From: Erythrobacter sp.
GTDB lineage: Bacteria; Pseudomonadota; Alphaproteobacteria; Sphingomonadales; Sphingomonadaceae
Direction: 5' to 3'
Length of the DNA: 15,458 nt
NCBI GenBank assembly: GCA_030731635.1
Contig: JANQTR010000138.1
Location: forward strand, 1 to 15,458
The notes beneath the pieces were generated by a model, which saw only the letters and a list, made by a program, of their open reading frames with translations, had not been told where the DNA came from and ran no database searches. The position numbers and the translations under genes are program-made. This document shows, in pieces, positions 12,421-15,458 of this stretch (position 1 is the stretch's first letter; each line of letters opens with the position of its first letter).

Positions 12421-12568
12421 CATCATGATCAAGGCCCGCCGCTGCTCCATCCTGTGCAGCGCGGGCTGGACAAACTTGCGGCCATTCCCACCAAATGGTC
12501 GCCGGCGCGGGGCAATCGGCTTCGTGATGGAACGCCTTCGGATACCTTTGGGTGTTCGGAGGCGTTTT
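12421..12568 (+). ncRNA. Candidate small structured RNA ending in a terminator
   Basis: Consecutive stems on the plus strand: GCCCG-c-CGCTGC (12434-12445) with GCAGCG-CGGGC (12456-12466); GCGGCCATT (12478-12486) with AATGGTCGC (12494-12502), including one G-U pair; and CATCAT (12421-12426) with GTGATG (12524-12529) closing around both. The set ends in the 16-bp terminator stem at 12531-12566. An AT-rich patch just upstream (12398-12416) could serve as promoter, though no good -35 was found. That would give a transcript of about 150 nt. It matches no RNA family I can name; it could also be the leader of the lipoprotein gene at 12619. Confidence 0.42.
12531..12568 (+). terminator. 16-bp terminator-like hairpin with T tail
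   Basis: AACGCCTTCGGATACC (12531-12546) pairs along its full length with GGTGTTCGGAGGCGTT (12551-12566) around a TTTG loop, with three G-U pairs, and runs into TTTTC. It points along the plus strand, 50 bp before the lipoprotein start, where no upstream plus-strand protein gene exists to terminate. Confidence 0.7.
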
Positions 12569-12618
12569 CATATGCTGCGCCCGCCGGAATATTAACCATC
12601 ACGTGCCATGACTGGCGG

Positions 12619-13335
12619 ATGCACCGCGCAATGTTCCCCTTGCTGTGTCTGATGCTGGCTGCCTGCGCCCCCGCTCAGCCGGAACGCAGCGCCGACACGC
12701 GGTTGATCGCGACCGATCCGGTGCTGGCCCGCGCGCTGGGCGATCCGTTGATGAGCGATCCCGATCTTGCCAGCCGCAACGAAGCCAATGCCGCCGTGGG
12801 GTTCGCCGATTCGAGCGCGCTGCCGGTGCTGTCGGCCACATCGTCTCAGCGGCAGGCGGCGCGCGATGCGGCGCGGCTGGAATTGCTGGAAGGGGGCCCA
12901 ATTCCCGAACTGCCGGAGGCGCGCGCAGACCCCGGCGGCAAGGCGCTGGGGCCGCTGGCGGGCCCAGCCGATCTGCTCGCCGCACTGGGCGCGCCAGAAA
13001 CTTGCGCAGCGCGGCTGCGGGAGGATTTCGGCCTGGCCGCAGACCTGCCTGCAGTCGCATCGGTTATGCCGCAGGCGATGGTGGTGCAGGCTGGCGGTGC
13101 CGACAGCGCGCCGTGCCGAATTCGCATTATTCGCTATCACACCGCCGCTGCGCCTCAGGATGTGCTGCAATATCACTATACCCGCGCACGGCGCGCCGGA
13201 TTGCGTGCGGGGCGTCACACCCTGCCCGAAGATATCATCGCTGCCACTGGCAAGCGTGGCGAAAGCCTGGTGGTGCATGTGCGCCCGGGGATGAATGGGT
13301 TCAGCAGCGTCGATCTGCTTTACCGCGCACCCTGA
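12619..13335 (+). CDS. Hypothetical lipoprotein
   Basis: A 238-residue protein from ATG 12619 (an in-frame ATG at 12631 is equally possible). The N terminus MHRAMFPLLCLMLAAC is a lipoprotein signal with lipobox LAAC, followed by a low-complexity mature start (APAQPERS). Residues about 30-60 carry DPVLARALGDPLMSDPDLASRN (written in full only to residue N, seen from memory as a recurring theme in sphingomonad lipoproteins). The C-terminal 70 residues look like a compact alpha/beta domain with two further cysteines (in APETCAARL and SAPCRIRIIRY) and ending SVDLLYRAP. No function can be given. The true start is set by the lipobox; the frame is open back to 12343 without meaning. It converges on the astD gene across 47 bp. 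Confidence 0.8.
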   Translation: MHRAMFPLLCLMLAACAPAQPERSADTRLIATDPVLARALGDPLMSDPDLASRNEANAAVGFADSSALPVLSATSSQRQAARDAARLELLEGGPIPELPEARADPGGKALGPLAGPADLLAALGAPETCAARLREDFGLAADLPAVASVMPQAMVVQAGGADSAPCRIRIIRYHTAAAPQDVLQYHYTRARRAGLRAGRHTLPEDIIAATGKRGESLVVHVRPGMNGFSSVDLLYRAP

Positions 13336-13382
13336 TCCGAATGTTCAAATCCCCCGACCAAGGGGCCGATCACGGGGCAAGA

Positions 13383-14795
13383 TCAGGGCCGCAGGCCGAC
13401 CCCGATGTTGGCGCGTGGCTGATCGCGTTCGGTGCTGGTGACCGGATAGGCGCAATAATCGGCGGCGTAATAGGCCGCCGGACGGTGGTTGCCGGACAGG
13501 CCGATACCGCCAAACGGCGCACTGGATGATGCCCCGTTGGTTGGCCCGTTCCAGTTGATGATCCCGGCGCGGATATTGGCCCAGAACCGTCCGTAATCAT
13601 CAGGTGTGCCGCCGATCAGCGATGCCGACAGGCCAAAGCGGGTGTTGTTCGCCTCGGCAATTCCGGCGTCCAGATCGGGCACCCGCACCACCTGCAAGAT
13701 CGGCCCGAACAGTTCAATATCGGGCCGGTCGGGCACGTCGGTGACATCGATGATGCCCGGCGTCAAAAACGGCAGATCAGGCACTGAACGGCGCATGTGC
13801 AACAAGGGCCGGCCGCCTGCGGTCATCAGCATCAGGAAGCTTTCGACCAGCCGATCAGCACTGTCATTGTCGATCACTGGGCCCATGAACGGCTGCGGTT
13901 CGCCCAGCGGATCGCCGACCATCAATTTGCGGGTCAGCGGCAGCAGATGTTCCATCAGATCATCAAATATGCTGTTTTGTACGATCAACCGCCGCGCCGC
14001 AGTGCAGCGTTGTCCGGCGGTGGTAAAGGCGCTTTGCACGATCAGGGTGGCGGCGTCGGCGAGCTTTGGGGTATCGATCACCACGATCGGATTGTTGCCC
14101 CCCATTTCCAGCGCGACAATCTTGCCCGGATTGGCTGCCAGCCTGCGATTGATGGCGAGGCCGGCATTGAATGATCCGGTGAACAAGACGCCATCAATGC
14201 CGGGATGCGCGACCAGCGCCTTGCCTTCTTCGGGGCCGCCAATCACCAGCTGCACCACATCTTCAGGCACGCCCGCCCGGTGAAAACAGGCGATCAGTGC
14301 TTCGCCCACTGCCGGGGTTTTCTCCGAAGGTTTGAACACCACAGCATTGCCCGCAAGCAACGCCGGCACAATATGGCCATTGGGCAGGTGCGCGGGGAAG
14401 TTGTAGGGGCCCAGCACCGCCATCACTCCGTGCGGTTTGTGGCGCACAGCGGCGCTGGCGTTCAACCCGGCATCGAATTTCTTCTTGCCGGTGCGTTCGG
14501 CATAGGCCTGAACTGAAATATCGACCTTGTTCACAACGGCATCGATTTCGGCGCGTGCTTCCCACAGGGGCTTGCCGGCTTCGCGCGCGATCAGTTCAGC
14601 CAGAGGTTCGGTTTGACGGCGGACTTCGTTGGCAAAGCCGCGCAGCACTGCGATTCGCTCGGTCAGTGGCCGTCCCGCCCATGCCGCCCACGCGCGCCGG
14701 GCGGCGCTGACCGCAGCATCGACATCGCTATGGGGGCCACGCCACATTTCCATGCCGCTGGCCGGTTCAAAGGAAACCAGTATGTTGTCACTCAC
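13383..14795 (-). CDS. astD: Succinylglutamate-semialdehyde dehydrogenase (AstD-like)
   Basis: An NAD-dependent aldehyde dehydrogenase; AstD oxidises N-succinylglutamate semialdehyde to N-succinylglutamate, step four of the AST arginine degradation pathway. The 470-residue length is typical. Catalytic residues are in place: N132 in GPYNFP, E230 in VALEMGGNNP, and nucleophile C264 in AGQRCTAARR. AELIAREAGKPLWEA and VFKPSEKTPAVGE are the usual ALDH cofactor-domain motifs; the ALEMGGNNP form and N-terminal SFEPASG point to AstD over other ALDHs. The start is GTG 14795, giving the AstD-type N terminus; its ribosome binding site is weak. No other ast gene (astA, astB, astE, astC) is within the window, so pathway membership cannot be confirmed here. 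Confidence 0.85.
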   Translation of the reverse strand: MSDNILVSFEPASGMEMWRGPHSDVDAAVSAARRAWAAWAGRPLTERIAVLRGFANEVRRQTEPLAELIAREAGKPLWEARAEIDAVVNKVDISVQAYAERTGKKKFDAGLNASAAVRHKPHGVMAVLGPYNFPAHLPNGHIVPALLAGNAVVFKPSEKTPAVGEALIACFHRAGVPEDVVQLVIGGPEEGKALVAHPGIDGVLFTGSFNAGLAINRRLAANPGKIVALEMGGNNPIVVIDTPKLADAATLIVQSAFTTAGQRCTAARRLIVQNSIFDDLMEHLLPLTRKLMVGDPLGEPQPFMGPVIDNDSADRLVESFLMLMTAGGRPLLHMRRSVPDLPFLTPGIIDVTDVPDRPDIELFGPILQVVRVPDLDAGIAEANNTRFGLSASLIGGTPDDYGRFWANIRAGIINWNGPTNGASSSAPFGGIGLSGNHRPAAYYAADYCAYPVTSTERDQPRANIGVGLRP

Positions 14796-14935
14796 TCTGC
14801 TGGTTCCACCTGCGTTCGCAATGCAAAGATTTGGCGTCCGGTATCGTGAAAAGGTCTGAAAAGAAAGGGGGCAGGGCGTTAGGCGTTTGACCTAGGCGCC
14901 TATGACAAAGGGGGCGATTGTACAAAGGGGGGCGC

Positions 14936-15458
14936 TTAATTTTCTGGGTCGGCAGCGTGGCCGGCTGGCGGCGGCGGCGCGCCGTGGGCTGTGCCCATGC
15001 GGCGCAACGCGGCGACCTTCGCGTGAAATGGGCCCCAATCGTCACCTTCATCAATCGCCGCCCAGATCGTTTCAACCTCGTCCAGCAACAGCGATTGCGG
15101 GGCGGGATCGGCCCAATATTCGTGCGGGCTTCCGTCCGGCATGGCGGCCGGCTCATATCCCGTTAGCCATGTGCCGGGGGTTTGGCGCTGGCTGAAGAAA
15201 AACGCATCAGGCTGCGCGCCCGTTTCGCGCATCTGCGCCTCGCACGCGGCGACCAGTTGCGTGTCTGTCTCCAACCCCTGGGGCGCGACCCCCAACCGCC
15301 AGCACCATCGCCGCGCGACGGCCGCCATATAAAGCGGCGCGAATCGTTCGAGCGCGGCGATCAGCGGCGCGGTGTCTGCCAGCAGCCGCAGCGCGACGGC
15401 CAATTGCCCGCAATTCCAGTGCAGCGCTTCGGGCTGGCGGCCGAAGGCATAAAGACCG
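14936..15458 (-). CDS. selO: Protein adenylyltransferase SelO (YdiU), C-terminal part only
   Basis: SelO is a pseudokinase that transfers AMP from ATP to hydroxyl side chains of proteins, linked in E. coli and mitochondria to redox stress. The frame is open to the window edge at 15458, so 174 codons of the C-terminal region are seen. They begin GLYAFGRQPEALHWNCGQLA, the hallmark SelO segment, followed by ALRLLADTAPLIAALERF and a helical region through DDWGPFHAKVAAL. The kinase-like N-terminal two thirds, with the ATP-binding and catalytic residues, lie outside the window. The tail (GAPPPPAGHAADPEN) is Pro/Ala-rich and lacks the eukaryotic C-terminal Sec-Ser-Ser or an equivalent Cys. It precedes astD on the same strand by 140 bp. 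Confidence 0.88.
   Translation of the reverse strand, partial: GLYAFGRQPEALHWNCGQLAVALRLLADTAPLIAALERFAPLYMAAVARRWCWRLGVAPQGLETDTQLVAACEAQMRETGAQPDAFFFSQRQTPGTWLTGYEPAAMPDGSPHEYWADPAPQSLLLDEVETIWAAIDEGDDWGPFHAKVAALRRMGTAHGAPPPPAGHAADPEN

Larger units (their letters stand above)
12275..12618. other. 344-bp intergenic stretch without a believable protein gene
   Basis: The divergent gap between rarD and the lipoprotein gene. Open frames here lack recognisable protein features: the one entering the lipoprotein frame from 12343 has no ribosome binding site and would bury the lipoprotein signal. It holds, in order, a perfect dyad (12347-12367), an AT-rich promoter-like patch (12398-12416: CATATTAAATGCCCTATAT), a close set of hairpins (12434-12502) and a terminator-like stem (12531-12568). 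These are annotated separately. Confidence 0.7.

Noticed and set aside
12421..12434. TTGATCATGATGTT on the minus strand as a second FNR box
   Set aside because: Only one half-site matches; the other half differs at three of five bases, and the position does not fit a promoter.
12343..12618. N-terminal extension of the lipoprotein or a separate small protein in the same frame
   Set aside because: There is no ribosome binding site at 12343, the translated text has no fold or conservation cue, and it would place a signal peptide and lipobox in mid-protein.
13336..13382. CCCC...GGGG hairpin between the convergent lipoprotein and astD genes as a bidirectional terminator
   Set aside because: The stem is only 4 bp and no T tract follows on either strand.

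Overview
The window is GC-rich, densely packed chromosomal DNA that looks like core genome of an alphaproteobacterium. The best fit is Sphingomonadales, probably the Erythrobacter/Sphingomonas side. The grounds are the SURF1-thrC-methyltransferase order, the rplU-rpmA-GNAT order, a C-x2-C-x7-C Fnr regulator, and two short interspersed elements I recall from sphingomonads and other alphaproteobacteria. No species can be named from this alone. No rRNA, tRNA, insertion sequence, phage gene or CRISPR array was seen.

Layout. 1-2850 (+): the end of a SURF1-type cytochrome oxidase assembly gene, thrC, and a class I SAM methyltransferase overlapping thrC by one base. 2850-2945: two hairpins, the second an alphaproteobacterial-type palindromic element in the leader of the next operon. 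2962-5434 (+): a tight pterin operon, with folB (folate), a half-size SDR-like protein of unknown role, and moaA, moaD, moaE (molybdenum cofactor). 5436-5956 (+): a perfect FNR box, a -10 at class II spacing, a strong ribosome binding site and an unknown small membrane protein. 6014-7200 (-): a lipoprotein gene overlapping by 4 nt an Fnr-family regulator with all four expected cysteines; this regulator is the obvious candidate to read the FNR box. 7436-8103 (+): ribosomal protein genes rplU and rpmA, followed by a highly structured 3' region and a strong terminator (8104-8252). 8353-9568 (+): a GNAT acetyltransferase and a TetR-type regulator. 9565-10293 (-): a YgfZ-type folate-binding protein. 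10332-11369 (+): pyrC. 11366-12274 (-): a RarD/EamA transporter. 12275-12618: a 344-bp stretch with no believable gene that holds a perfect dyad, an AT-rich patch, a run of hairpins and a terminator, so it may encode a small RNA. 12619-13335 (+): an unknown lipoprotein. 13383-14795 (-): an AstD-type dehydrogenase. 14936-15458 (-): the C-terminal part of a SelO pseudokinase.

Most genes are housekeeping. The parts that known functions do not explain are the FNR-controlled membrane protein, the half-SDR in the pterin operon, the two structured RNA candidates, and a mobile-repeat-like sequence translated in frame inside the methyltransferase.
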